Source: Rhizopus sp. PT2906 | Lineage: Eukaryota > Mucoromycota > Mucoromycetes > Mucorales > Rhizopodaceae | Direction of reading: 5' to 3' | Assembly (NCBI GenBank): GCA_025529335.1 | Contig: JAMYHX010000350.1 | Coordinates: 1-46,042 of the forward strand | Length of the DNA: 46,042 nucleotides | Shown here: positions 31,011-42,063 of the stretch, piece after piece | How positions within the stretch are numbered: the first letter of the stretch is position 1 | How the letters are laid out: every line of letters starts with the position of its first letter | Program-made: the position numbers and the translations under genes | Notes under the pieces: model-generated | What the model was told of the DNA's origin: nothing | Database searches by the model: none | What the model saw: the letters and a program-made list of their open reading frames with translations, nothing else

Positions 31011-31558
31011 AAAATAGGATTATAAATCTCTCTTTTTTTTGCACTCTTAACACTGTAGTAAAAAAAGTAGTCCGTTTGTGACTGTTAAAAATTACTCAGA
31101 TTGCACAGCACAAAAGGTCCTACAGGATGTCAGGGGAATCTCTTGCGCCCTGTGTTTAGAATAAAAATATTGCCTCTATACATCATTTACAGCTAACAAT
31201 AATAGAGGTTTCCTAGCATATCTGATCTGTAAGCCCACATCAAAGAAACGATAGGATATTCTAGAAATATAGGGGCCAAGAGATGTTTATTTACCATCTT
31301 TTCTTTAGCATTTAATATATATAGGATTAACTATAGAAACAAGCGCACCAAAGCCTTTCATTATCGTGAATGTATACTCACTTATTTAAGCCAACCATTG
31401 CCTTTAAAAATGACAAACAGATTTGCCCTCTCACACAATGAGAGCTTTTAGCCAAAAGAAACAGTCCCAGAGCACCGTCCCGATCTGAGCTCAAATGATG
31501 CTCCCAATAATTTGTAATATGGCAGAACCCCTCGTCTTTCTTTATTGCACTTTTACAA
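31011..31558. other. Divergent promoter region, unknown gene and COX17
   Basis: 548 bp without a gene. AT-rich near 31020-31100 and 31290-31330; no specific element identified. Confidence 0.4.
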
Positions 31559-31762
31559 ATGACAGAAACCGTAAAGACAACTTCAACACATTCTGGTGTG
31601 CTTCCTATTGGAAAGGATGGAAAGCCATTGAAACCATGCTGTGCTTGTCCCGAAACCAAAAAAGTTCGAGATCAGTGTATTTTTGAAAAGGGAGAAGAAA
31701 ACTGTCAGGAGCTTATTCAAGCTCACCTCACTTGCATGCGCAATTTGGGCTTCAAGATTTAA
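31559..31762 (+). CDS. COX17: COX17, copper chaperone for cytochrome c oxidase
   Basis: Single exon, 67 residues. It has the invariant KPCCACPETKKVRDQC block with the two adjacent Cys that bind Cu(I), followed by the second half of the twin Cx9C coiled-coil-helix motif (C...EENCQELIQAHLTCMRNLGF). Length equals the family norm. COX17 acts in the mitochondrial intermembrane space, imported and oxidised through Mia40, and hands copper to Sco1 and Cox11. ATG 31559 is the only reasonable start; the antisense frame over it is a shadow. Confidence 0.96.
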   Translation: MTETVKTTSTHSGVLPIGKDGKPLKPCCACPETKKVRDQCIFEKGEENCQELIQAHLTCMRNLGFKI

Positions 31763-32090
31763 ACTATGTATAATATCATTTATTCCATCCCATAAACTCT
31801 CTTCTTTTCATTGCTAAATAGCAACACCCAAATAATAAATAGAATATCTGTTTTCTGTACACATTTCTCTTTCACCAGAAGACTTAGTGAATAAAAAATA
31901 ATGTGCAGTGCAGCTGATAAATTTTGTCCGTTTTTTAAAAGTCAGTCTTTTTGTTGCTATTAATGGCTATAAAGAAAGTGACCCTGTCGTATCTTTGTTA
32001 CAGTTACAAGATAAGAGATATGATGAAGAAAGGTCAGTCAAATAAGTAAGAAAAAAAAATGAGAGTTGCAAGTTTTGGATTTTTATTGAT
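31763..32090. other. COX17 3' flank
   Basis: No gene. AATAAATAG-type words near 31829-31840 may signal polyadenylation; the rest is AT-rich up to the transposon remnant. Confidence 0.35.
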
Positions 32091-32560
32091 CTAATATGTG
32101 GTGGGTCCACCACGAGCCTTGATTACAGCATTGGCCCTCTTCGGCATAGAATCAATTAACTTATTGATGGTTTCTGGAGTAAACTCCCTCCAAATACTCT
32201 CCAAAATAAATTCCATTGCTTGTGGGCTTCTGGCATGAGGGTATACAGCATTAACCGTCTTTTTCATTATGCTCCAAAGATTTTCAATTGGATTTAAATC
32301 CGGCGACTGAGCCGGCCAGGACATCTTGTTTATGCCCTTTGCCTCCCTCTTTCTATGGCATCCTCAGACTATGATAGAGGTTCTGCCACTTTTGAAGGTT
32401 TGCACAGGGCATTATTTGTTGTATTTTCCGACATTCTACGCCATACTCTGGGCTGTGACGACAGCTTACCGATTTCGAAGCTCGACTCGTCTGTCCAGAT
32501 CACCTTTCGCCATTCGTCTACTGTTCAGTGCGCATGATTTTTGTTGCTTTTCGATTTTTT
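32091..32560 (-). mobile_element. Degenerate Tc1/mariner transposase remnant
   Basis: The minus strand codes WPAQSPDLNPIENLWSIMKK (the third acidic residue of the DDE/D site) followed by a normal Tc1-type end and TAA at 32091. Upstream, in a different frame, is EWRKVIWTDESSFE, the region of the first catalytic Asp, then WRRMSENTTNN. The piece between, which should hold the second Asp (DNAPxH block), is missing or scrambled. It is therefore an internally deleted, frameshifted copy. I could not find clear terminal inverted repeats at the edges. Confidence 0.8.
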
Positions 32561-33138
32561 CTTTTTGAGATAAAGTTAAGCAAGTCATTTTATGTAGTTA
32601 TCAGAGTCCTATTCATCAAACATATTCCAAGTTAAAAGCTTACTTTTAAAGAATGGCCTATACTTTCTCGAGGGTACTGTTTACATATTGTTTGGAAATG
32701 ATATTATATTGGCTCGGAAATAACCAGAAAAATACTATCCAAAATATCTAGTTAGCAAGACAGAAATGATAATAAAAGATATCCCTTGGCGTGTTTGATA
32801 TAAATCATTATAATACTCTATATTTTACAGTAAAGCATACATCCCACTTTACATTCTTCTATCATATAAGAATAGCGTCGACCACATTTGTCATGCTGGT
32901 AACATTCAATCTTCTATATAAAATGCATACCCGTCTTATTTTAATAATCCTCCTTTCTTTTTAATAAACAGTGTAATTCGCAAGATATCGACTTATTGAT
33001 CATTTCAATAACAAGACTGCATACAACAGTAAGAGTTTAAACAAATGTGCTTGTGGTGTTTTATAGCTTCCCAAACCAAATGTCAATGAATAACCTCCAA
33101 TAATCATAGAGGTTTAAAAAGATGTCAATGAAAAGTAC
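32561..33138. other. Spacer after the mariner remnant
   Basis: AT-rich DNA; nothing recognised. Confidence 0.35.
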
Positions 33139-33615
33139 ATGGGCCGTGTAATAAAATATTCTGCTTTGGTGTATGCAGCAGTAAATAACATACTAGGTCC
33201 AGCCACAAGTCATCCATTTAGCAAAGAAATTCCCAGTCTATTTTGGGCAAAGCGTTGTCTTTTAATATCACCGACAACGTTATCAGCAATTCAACCAGTT
33301 GAACAATTGGATCCTCTAGCTACTATTGGTTTATTTTTGTGTTCACAGAAACTGTCTATAACACATCTTGTTGGTGGTGGTCAAGATATAACAATGAAGC
33401 TTCTATACAAGATAGCTGTGAAAAGCGTTCAACAATTACTTGGTGAAGAAGAAGAGACAGCAAAAGGAATCAAAGCAATATGTGACAACATTTATGTCCA
33501 ACTTGAAAAAATTAAGGGCTGTATTCAAAATGGTGATACTGAATCACTTGATAAGGCGCATCTATATGTCGAAAACACCTCCATCTATTTGAATAGTCAA
33601 TTGGAAGGGATTTAA
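33139..33615 (+). CDS. Orphan open reading frame, unknown protein
   Basis: 158 codons from ATG 33139 to TAA 33613-33615. Composition is protein-like: KRCLLISPTTLSAIQPVEQL, SQKLSITHLVGGGQDITMK, LLGEEEETAKGIKAICDNIY, QLEKIKGCIQNGDTESLDKA, ending in a helix. No introns and no family recognised. It may be complete, a single exon of a longer gene or a relic left beside a transposon. A second coherent frame begins on the opposite strand near its 3' end. Confidence 0.45.
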   Translation: MGRVIKYSALVYAAVNNILGPATSHPFSKEIPSLFWAKRCLLISPTTLSAIQPVEQLDPLATIGLFLCSQKLSITHLVGGGQDITMKLLYKIAVKSVQQLLGEEEETAKGIKAICDNIYVQLEKIKGCIQNGDTESLDKAHLYVENTSIYLNSQLEGI

Positions 33616-33785
33616 CGAGTAAAGCAGGTGCCAAAAGACGTTGGATGAGTTTGTGCAACTCGTTACGCAGGTGACCAGCACCTAGGATTTCTTTGACAGG
33701 CAGATGGTTTACAGCATCCCGAATAAGATCAACGTCAAAGGGACATTCTTCATTCGAAGGCAGAGTATGTGTGGATTGTATATTT
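33512..33785 (-). pseudogene. Antisense coding-like fragment
   Basis: The minus strand from about 33785 reads SFDVDL-type text: NEECPFDVDLIRDAVNHLPV, KEILGAGHLRNELHKLIQRL, LAPALL, open until TAA at 33512-33514. Codon use and hydrophobic periodicity look genuine, but there is no start codon (a TAA lies just upstream) and no splice partner I can define. The last third overlaps the plus-strand orphan frame. Probably an exon relic of another gene. Confidence 0.3.
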
Positions 33786-33890
33786 TGGAATTATGCGACG
33801 TTACTTTTAGAAAACTGTACAAAAAAGATTGTTTCTTTAATAAATTATAATTATTATAGCTATAAATAAAACATGAATAAAAAAAAAAGA

Positions 33891-35833
33891 CTATTTAGCT
33901 TGTTCTGCAGAAGCAACTTCAAATTCTTGTACAGGATAGCCATGTTCGGTTTTAGCTGTAGCTTCAAAGCGACCCACAGGGTCCCTGTTGAATCTGGAGT
34001 GACGGATACTGTAGGTAAAATAGATCACCCAGCCGATACCCATCCACACAAACAAACGCCAAATGGTTGTCACTTCAGCAAGTGCAATCAATGCAATGGA
34101 GATAAACATACCAATAATAGGGAAAATCAAAGAGAAATACTTTCCACCAGGGATTTTGAATCGACGAGGAGCATCAGGACGTGTAAAACGCATGATGATG
34201 ACACCAACATGGACAATAAAGAAGGCAAGCAATGTACCCACTGAAGTCATATTACCCAGCAGGTCAACAGGTAAGACAGCAGCAAGGACAGCAGTAACGA
34301 AACCGACAGTCAAAGTGGCAATATAAGGTGTCTTGAAGCGTGGGTGGACCTTGCAGAAAATAGGAGGCAAAAGACCATCCTGGGCCATAGAATAAAAGAC
34401 ACGTGATTGACCAAGTAAATTGATGAGAAGCACAGAGGTCAAACCGCAAAGAGCACCGAGACAGATAAGGACACTCAGCCAGGTGAAGTCCTTGCCACTA
34501 CGCAAAGCAACTTGTTCAACGGCAACGACAGCAGGGACAGGGGATCCAGCAAAGAGGGTGTAGTGGGCAGCTCCTGTCATGATGGTACAAAAGACTAAAT
34601 AGAGAATAGTACTGATGGACAAACTGCCTATAATACCAATAGGAAGGTCACGTTGAGGATTCTTTGCTTCCAAGGCAGCAGTTGTGACAGCATCAAAACC
34701 AATGTAACTGAAAAAGACTGTTGTTGCTGCGGCAAATATACCCGATGTACCAAAGTGATGCCAGTCACCATCCGTGTTGGGAGGAACATATGGGTGAAAG
34801 TTGGGAGTGTACATGAAGCCACATAGACCAAAGATGAAGATGAGAATAACAACCAGTTTAATACTGACTACGACTGTATTAAACCATGCAGATTGACGAA
34901 TACTAGATGAAAAGACATGAGCAAGTGATGGACAAATAAATATTCCTTATTTACCCAATACATAAGATGATAGTGATGAGCATAATAATAACGAAACCAG
35001 GGACGTTAAAGTAGTGACCAGGTACATAAGAGATAGTAGGAGGTGATTCTGTCCATACAACAGTGGGTTGAGTCCAGTTTTCACCAAATTGAATTCTGCC
35101 TCTGGAAGCAGCATTAAAGAACTTGACAAAGTAACCTGACCATCCGACACCGACTTGTTTATAGAGAAAAGGGTTATTCTTTTGCTCAATTTTGTTTATA
35201 AATATACATACCTGTGGCGGCACCAACCATGTATTCAAGAATTAAATCCCAACCAATGATCCAAGCAGCAAACTATGTATAGAGTTAATAACAAAAAAAG
35301 AGATATTCGGGAGATATACGTACTTCACCCATAGTAGCATAAGCATATGTATATGCAGAACCTGCTACAGGAATCATGGAAGCCATTTCAGAATAACTAA
35401 GAGCAGCAAAAGCTGCATTTAAGCGTAAATATGATGACTGATAAATGAATTTGATATATATATCTTTACCTGAAGCAATAGCTGCGATTAAGAAAGAAAT
35501 AGTGACAGCAGGACCAGCATTTATACCAGCAGCATGACCAGAAAGCACGAAAATACCAGTACCAATGATGGCACCAATGCCCACAAAGATGAGCTGGAAG
35601 GTGTTCAAGGCACGCTTGAGTTCAGTACCTTCAGCTTCGCCCCATAATAATTCAACAGGCTTGATCTGCCCAAGACGCCGAGTCCAATATTTGAAAGCAC
35701 CTTCGTTTTCTTGACGAAGGTAAGAATGAGGGTCAACATGGTTATAGCGAGAGTTGAGGGCATCAAAGAAATTCTCCTTCTTATGTTCAACGTGTTCTAC
35801 TGTGTGCTCATACTTTTCGTGTGTCGATGACAT
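33891..35833 (-). CDS. Cationic amino-acid transporter (CAT/SLC7 type, APC superfamily)
   Basis: Five exons: 35833-35470, 35412-35324, 35272-35212, 35153-34955, 34902-33891; 574 residues. After a hydrophilic, His/Glu-rich cytoplasmic arm comes the APC helix 1 motif LIFVGIGAIIGTGIFVLSG (broken helix GxG substrate site), then AFAALSYSEMASMIPVAGSA, IGWDLILEYMVGAATVGVGW, FFSYIGFDAVTTAALEAKNP (conserved helix 6 break), LPIGIIGSLSISTILYLVFC, and about 12-14 membrane segments in all. The combination (IGFD, EMA, GWDLILEY) is typical of CAT-family and bacterial YfnA-like carriers. It probably imports basic or neutral amino acids at the plasma or vacuolar membrane; the substrate is not determinable. 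The C-tail is cytoplasmic and acidic. Confidence 0.92.
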
Positions 35834-38367
35834 TTGAAAGTAAAGTAATATAAAGAGAAGAAAGAAAAGCAATCAATTACAACTTTATATAGGCGTCACT
35901 AAAAGGGAATAACAAGTGGTATTGACGTGTGAAACCAATACGAAGGCATGACTTTTATAGTTCGTTCCATGATAAGAGCTTGATTCAAGGACCGAATTAC
36001 TTTATTTGGGAAATGAACAGTTTTAGTTGTCATGTGCTCATGATGAACCAAGTTAAATTTGTCCAACCACAGCAACCGTTGACCGCAAATCATTTTGGGC
36101 GCATAAGGCTTTTGTGAACACTTTGGTCAAACAATAACCAAATCGAGTATTAATGTTCCTTTGTACCACATAAATCGCTCTCCCGAGCAATCAAAATAAC
36201 GGATCACACGAATGAGATTCTTATTTATATTCAAAGTTTTCACACATTCAAGTAGTAAAGAATGGTTTTTTCACAGGAGCAAACACCCTTGTTTCCATGG
36301 TAATTCTAAAACAAAGACATTGTTGACCTTGGAGTCCCTAATTATGTTTCTGATTTTTGGATTTGAGAGATAACAGACAAGGCGTTATCTGGTTTGATAA
36401 ACATGTATTCAGAGATTTTATCTTTTTTGTCGAGGGGTCTTTTTAAATTTTTTTTCTCACTTTAAGATGGCTAAATGCACTGCAGCATATATGCATGCAT
36501 CGCCTACTTCGTCTATTATTAAAAAAATAAAAGAAGGGGGAAGAGAGTATCAAAGACCCGTTTATCAAGTTACACAGAGTTATATATATATAAAAGATAT
36601 CCTTGGTTATCTTGTAGTTTCTTGATAAACCATCAGTGTTCAACTCATTGACTCTGTTAAAATAACCCTATAAAATGTAATCCATTTCTGCGCGGTCTGT
36701 AAAATTGCGTGTGTGAGAATCAGCATAAAATAGTAAAATGGTTACAAACAGTGTCATTCTACTTGTTTATGGAATAACAAGAATAAGTAAAAATAAACTA
36801 TCTGTATTAAGAAAAAGGAAAGAAAAAGGATTAGAAAGCGAAGCTTGTATTTAAGAATGGCCTAGAGTAACACCTTTTTTTATATTTGTTAAAAGCTCCC
36901 TGAGAACCTTTAGCATTTATAAGGCTTAGTTGACTATTTCAATAGATGTAACACCATATGAAAATAACGCCTTCTAATGACTTTTTAACCTTATTGCAAT
37001 TGGTTATATTCAAGTCATGATGTTTTTTTTTTTTCCTTTACTTCTTGTACTCAAAGCGTATTGATTGTAATCCTTGGTGTAACAATGTATGAAATTGATT
37101 AAGCTTTACTGGTGGCATAAAAATTTTCCTTATTTGGATCATAATCTACAACTCTAATTCACGATTCTATCTCTTATCCTCAAGCCTTTTATGACAATGA
37201 TCGATTGCTCGAAGCTTATCTTAGTTTATCAGTTGAGTTAAAAGAAGCACATGATGCTCCATCATTGTACAAACAAAAACATTCGCTTAAAAGGGAGAGT
37301 ATTATATTGCTAAGCAACCTACATCATTCCCAGGGATAAATATCACATTGGCTTGTCGCTTTTATTTAGACAAAGAACAATGAGTTAAAAAAGGGTTAAG
37401 AATGATTAATGTCACTACACGTACTAAAGCTTATTTATAGTACCATCTTCCTGATATGACTTTGCTCATAAAAAGAAAGCGCACAAAAAAACAATAGAGT
37501 CATACTTTTATACAAAGTTACTTACAGCTACGGTTTATTTATCTGCTTTTTCTTTCTTTATCAAAATTGAAATATTCGAGTAGGCAGAAGTTACCTTCGA
37601 TATAGAAGAGATAATAAGCTCTTGGTGATTATTGAATGTAATATGGTGGTTCAAAGTGCCAATTATGATTGTTCATTGAATTCACAGTAGTCATAACAAA
37701 TGCTATGTAATTATTTTGACATTTATTTCCTGTATCGATTGTGTAGGTAATTATGGTTATCAATTAAGAATATGTTTGTAATAAACCCTTATTTCTTGAT
37801 ATAAATGATTTTAGCCAATTCAAGAAGAAAAACTAGAAATTTTTCCATGTTTGCATAGGATCTTTAGACCAAGAGATAAAACTGTTTGAGCTTTTAAAAG
37901 AAATATCCCTATTATATATGATTTGTTTTAAGGACACTAAAATGTGTTAAAGAAATTCCAAGATTGAAAAACATGGTCAATTCAAATACAAAAAAAAGGT
38001 GGCAGTAATACAAGTCCCGCCCGTCAGGCGCAATCTTTACAAACTATATCCTACTGACACAATCATTAACCCATAGTACGCAACATCCTATACGAGCTCG
38101 ACCACTAGTACCATGCTCAGGAACTCTCCTCTTCCTATTCTGTCAGGATATCAATTGTTGATCAGCGTATGAACACTTGAATCCCTCACAAAGGTGCCTC
38201 AGCATTTTTTTTTTACTCTTGATTCCAGAAGGAGCTTTTAGATATTTCTTGCCATATTTAAGCTGGTCAGGACAAAATGATGTTCTAAAGGCATCACGTG
38301 CCCATAATGGTCTTATAATTTTTGTATTTATTCAAATACAGCTTGTTGTTTGGTTCATTTAGCTTGA
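35834..38367. other. 2.5-kb gene-poor interval
   Basis: No complete gene seen. It contains the permease promoter side, AT-rich stretches, a T run at 37022-37034 and one start-less protein-like frame at 37146-37338. The final 350 bp include a GC-richer block around 38015-38160, possibly 5' UTR or an unrecognised upstream exon of the Kelch-BTB gene. Confidence 0.4.
37146..37338 (+). pseudogene. Start-less protein-like frame
   Basis: Open for about 63 codons between TAA and TAA with text such as YPQAFYDNDRLLEAYLSLSV and ELKEAHDAPSLYKQKHSL, but no ATG in frame. Could be an exon or relic; no family recognised. Confidence 0.2.
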
Positions 38368-40419
38368 ATGACTTCAGGGACACAGACAATCACAGGCTTC
38401 ACAACCGAGTTTAAGCTAACTTCAGGCGACATTCCACCTCCTTTGGTAGGGGCATCAACAACAGTTGTTAATAGCAGATTATATGTATTTGGTGGAAGAT
38501 TAGTCTCGTCTCGACAAATGACCAATCACCTTTACATTTTAGATCTTGATACACTTGTTTGGACCAGACACATTGCCGAACCAGATTCTCCACCACCGCC
38601 TCGACCGAGATATTTTCATTCAACTAACCATTATGGAAGATATTTGGTTGTCTTTGGAGGTATGAGCTATTCGACGAAACGTTCCTCTCAAAGCTTATGT
38701 GCACTTGACGATATCTGTCTATTTGACCTCGACTTGATGGTTTGGAAATATCCTGAAGTACAGCCTAGCCTTTATACACCTCAGGCACGATATGCACATT
38801 TATCTGTTTTCGCTGAGGATAAATTAGTTATCATTGGAGGTCAGGATATGTCAAATCAGTACATCAATGAAATCAACGTATACTGCATGACAACATGTAG
38901 TTGGATCAGTGGAGGGCCAGTGTCAAAGCAGTACGGCGCCTATAGATCAATCGCATTTTATCCATCAAATATACATAGGAACTCTATGCCTGCTTCACCA
39001 TTTTGGGCGGATGACAGCGACAGTGATACCCCAGTTGTTTGCATTTATTCAAATTACAATTTTACAGATGTTACCAGAGACCTTGAGAGTTTTTCAGCAA
39101 TACCACCTGCTGCCGAATTTAAGAACCATTCAGCAGAAATGTCTGGGTTTTCGCTACCCCCAGGTCTAAGATTCCCCTCTGGACATATGTTGGGACATCA
39201 CATGATATTAACAGGAACCTATCTTACGCCAACGTATAAAGCATTCAACATCTGGGCACTAAATCTAGCAAATTTAGTATGGGTCAAAATTGATCCTGGC
39301 TCAGTATTGGCTCAGGGCTCATGGAATAAAGGCGTCCTATACGAAAAGAAAAGACAGTTTATCATCCTTGGCGATAGAGGTCGCGATCTACTGGAGGATT
39401 ACAGTCACCGTCAGACTAATTTTAACCACGTTGCTGTTATGGACCTAGAAGCATTTGGTATCTACACATTTCCTGAGGAAACATGTGCACCGGTTGCTCA
39501 AGAACTCGGGCTAAGTATGCTAAGCGAACCAAGCATGGCAGATATGGAAATTATTACAGAAGACAATCGCTCTATTCCAGTCAATTCAAATGTTATGTTG
39601 CTAAGATGGCCACGTTTTGCTGAGGTGTTAGCAGAGAAAGAGCATGTTGCCTCAGGCTTTAAACGTTTACTGTTTCCGGAGAGCTATCCTGTTACGTTGG
39701 CCTTTTTGCAGTTTATATACACTGATCACTTGGTGACAGCTCAGCAATACCAACCCCAGATCCTTGTTCGACTCTTATTACTTTCCGAAATTTACAACAT
39801 ACCACGTCTTGGTGAGCTTTCGACACATGCTTTACATCAAGCCTTGACGATCAACACAGCTAGTATGATCTATGAAGCAGCTGTCCTAACAGGTAAAATG
39901 GCACTTCAAATACGCGCTTTGCGTGTTCTGTTTAACACCAAAAAGAAGATGATGCAACAACAGCAACAGCAACAGCAGCAACAACAACAACATCAATATC
40001 AGCAGTATGGCGAGCTTCCACTTAGCCCTACTATTCTAGATTCACCGTCTGTGTTTCCAGTACATTATTCGACTACATCACCACAACCCACATCACCTGT
40101 AGGCCAAAGAAGATCAAATGAGGAAGATGGGTTCCCGTTAAGACCTACACCACCTGTTAGTTCTTCGGCTGTACGAAGAATGGCTGGTTCAAAATCGTCC
40201 ACGACTGTTTCTCCAGATTCCAACTACTTTTATTCTATACCAGCACCTAAACTATCAAAATCGAGTACTCTATATCACGCATCTCAAAAAATTCCGTCAA
40301 GTGCAGTGGAAAGGCCAAGAAAGGCCAGCTTATCTCCTTACTCTAATCCATATGGACAGAATAGTTCTGGGCCGATATCACCTACTTACGATAAACCTCA
40401 TTCAAGTTTTAAATTTTAA
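38368..40419 (+). CDS. Kelch-repeat and BTB-domain protein, Ral2/Mds3/Pmd1-like
   Basis: Single exon, 683 residues. Residues about 20-360 hold Kelch blades with GG and W/Y pairs: VVNSRLYVFGGRLVS, LVVFGGMSYSTKRSSQ, DKLVIIGGQDMSNQYINEIN, QGSWNKGVLYEKKRQFIILG. A BTB-like domain follows (about 391-515: ADMEIITEDNRSIPVNSNVM, FLQFIYTDHLVTAQQYQPQI, RLLLLSEIYNIPRLG). A glutamine run lies at about 529-542, then a Ser/Pro-rich disordered tail. The order Kelch-BTB matches fission-yeast Ral2 and budding-yeast Mds3/Pmd1, which act in Ras, TOR and sporulation or morphogenesis control. The role here is inferred. Convergent with the CoA-transferase gene, with only 34 bp between stop codons. Confidence 0.85.
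   Translation: MTSGTQTITGFTTEFKLTSGDIPPPLVGASTTVVNSRLYVFGGRLVSSRQMTNHLYILDLDTLVWTRHIAEPDSPPPPRPRYFHSTNHYGRYLVVFGGMSYSTKRSSQSLCALDDICLFDLDLMVWKYPEVQPSLYTPQARYAHLSVFAEDKLVIIGGQDMSNQYINEINVYCMTTCSWISGGPVSKQYGAYRSIAFYPSNIHRNSMPASPFWADDSDSDTPVVCIYSNYNFTDVTRDLESFSAIPPAAEFKNHSAEMSGFSLPPGLRFPSGHMLGHHMILTGTYLTPTYKAFNIWALNLANLVWVKIDPGSVLAQGSWNKGVLYEKKRQFIILGDRGRDLLEDYSHRQTNFNHVAVMDLEAFGIYTFPEETCAPVAQELGLSMLSEPSMADMEIITEDNRSIPVNSNVMLLRWPRFAEVLAEKEHVASGFKRLLFPESYPVTLAFLQFIYTDHLVTAQQYQPQILVRLLLLSEIYNIPRLGELSTHALHQALTINTASMIYEAAVLTGKMALQIRALRVLFNTKKKMMQQQQQQQQQQQQHQYQQYGELPLSPTILDSPSVFPVHYSTTSPQPTSPVGQRRSNEEDGFPLRPTPPVSSSAVRRMAGSKSSTTVSPDSNYFYSIPAPKLSKSSTLYHASQKIPSSAVERPRKASLSPYSNPYGQNSSGPISPTYDKPHSSFKF
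39953..39995 (+). repeat. CAA/CAG repeat coding polyglutamine
   Basis: Thirteen or so Gln codons, mixed CAA/CAG, broken by one His, in the linker after the BTB domain. Length variation between strains is likely. Confidence 0.85.
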
Positions 40420-40453
40420 GAACACTTTTATTTCTTGATCCTAGAATAAAAAT
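40420..40453. terminator. Shared convergent 3' end
   Basis: 34 bp between the Kelch-BTB stop (40417-40419) and the CoA-transferase stop. It contains AATAAA on the plus strand (40445-40450) and AATAAA on the minus strand (complement at 40427-40432), so each gene has a candidate signal inside or next to the other's 3' end. Confidence 0.5.
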
Positions 40454-41903
40454 CTATACTCCAATGGCACCTTTCTCTCTAAGGGTTTCTATCTTTTCCT
40501 TATTATAGCCCAGAATTTGTTCAAGCACTTCATTTGTATGCTCTCCAAGAAGAGGCGGTGGCCTTCTGATACTAGTCTTTGCATCGCTATATTTCACAGG
40601 TGGGCCCACAAGGCTTATTTTACCTGCACGAGGATGGTTTACTTCATGAACCAAGCCTCTTGCCAGTATCTGAGGATGATGGAATGTTTGCTCTATATTG
40701 TTGATAGGTGCAAATGGAAATCCAGCTCCGTTGAGTGTTTCAAGCCAATAGCAGTTATCTTCTTCCTGTAATCGATCTTGTAGTAATTGAATGAGTTCCT
40801 TACGATTCTTGACTCGATCAGAGTTTGTCTTGAATCTGTTATCCTGCAGAAGATGAGTGAGCCCCATGCGTTTACAAAGCTTAGCAAACTGCCCATCATT
40901 TCCTGCACCGATCATGACGAAGGAATCCCTGGTGGAGAAGACTTGGTATGGTACGATCGAAGGATGCGAGGTGCCCATACGTTTAGCTTCTTGGCCACCA
41001 ATCAAATAATTAGAGGCTATGTTGGCCAAGGAGGCGACTTGCGATTCAAGCAGTGAGCAATCAATGTGCTGTCCTTTGCCGGTCGTAGAACGCTGCAATA
41101 AGCTAGCCAAGATAGCGCTATGAGCATACATACCCGTCGTCAGATCCGTAATGGCCACACCCACCTTGACGGGCGCTCCTTCTGGTTCACCTGTGATATG
41201 CATCAATCCCCCCTCTGCTTCGATAATAACATCATATCCTGGCCTATCGGCGTACGGACCTGTTTGACCGTAACCAGTAATAGATGCATAAATCAACCTT
41301 GGATTGATCTCACTCAACTGCTTATAGCCTAGACCAAGCTGCTCGAGCTTTCCTGGCAAATAGTTTTCAACAAGAACGTCGCTTTCCTTTACAAGATCAT
41401 AGATTAGCTGACGGCCGCCTTCTGTCTTCATGTTGACAGTGACTGATCTTTTGTTTCGATTGACGCAGAGAAAATACGCAGATTCACCATGAGTGAGATC
41501 GTTTGGGTCCTTGTTTGTGGCAAATGGTGGCCCCCACGCCCGCGTGTCATCACCACCATTGGGGTTCTCGACCTTTATCACGTCAGCTCTACAGCCCAAC
41601 GTTAATGCACTCTGTTGCTTTTTTTCTTACTTAACGCCTACCCCAAGTCACCAAGCATCATTGTACAGTAAGGACCAGCTATGGATGTGTTTCATTAGGT
41701 CAAAAAAAATATAGCTATGTATTCTTACCCAACACTCTGGTCAGATCCAATACTCTAATACCTTCTAAAGGCCCACGGGCAGAAGGTACAGGAGTTTCGA
41801 CATTTCGAAAATGAGCCCGACTTGTATTGAATGAACGTCGGTAGATCAACTGAATGCAAGTTCTTGTAACAAAGCGGGTTCTATTTAGTAAGAATAAAGT
41901 CAT
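40454..41903 (-). CDS. SUGCT: Type III (CaiB/BaiF) CoA-transferase, SUGCT-like, mitochondrial
   Basis: Three exons: 41903-41729, 41678-41642 (37 nt), 41588-40454; 448 residues. The N-terminus is an R/S/T-rich, acid-free presequence (LFLLNRTRFVTRTCIQLIYR), predicting mitochondria. Family blocks: GIRVLDLTRVLAGPYCTMML, GADVIKVENPNGGDDTRAWG, SGYFLC-like VNRNKRSVTVNMK, DVLVENYLPGKLEQLGLGY, YASITGYGQTGPYADRPGYD with the catalytic Asp190, and EGGLMHITGEPEGAPVKVG. The enzyme moves CoA between dicarboxylic acids through an Asp-acyl intermediate. Similarity in length and motifs favours succinyl-CoA:glutarate (or itaconate/HMG) CoA-transferase, but formyl-CoA-transferase-like roles remain possible. Tandem with NUDCD1, 160 bp apart. 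Confidence 0.9.
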
Positions 41904-42063
41904 AAAAAAAAAAGAGAAAGAGCAGAGAAAGAGCAGAGAAAGGAAGGAAAGCCCGGAGTTTCCCCACATTTAATTCTGCTTTAATAATACCCGCGTATTA
42001 CTTTTCCCCCTTGATAGCTTTGTGTAACTATCACATCAACCTCGATTTGGAGTATGAGAAATT

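Noticed and set aside
35929..36117. Overlapping plus and minus frames of about 60 codons upstream of the permease
   Set aside because: Both strands open over the same DNA in promoter sequence; composition does not favour either.
38177..38362. 61-codon frame just before the Kelch-BTB start
   Set aside because: Hydrophobic, no family and no clear splice link to the Kelch frame; the ATG at 38368 gives a complete protein by itself.
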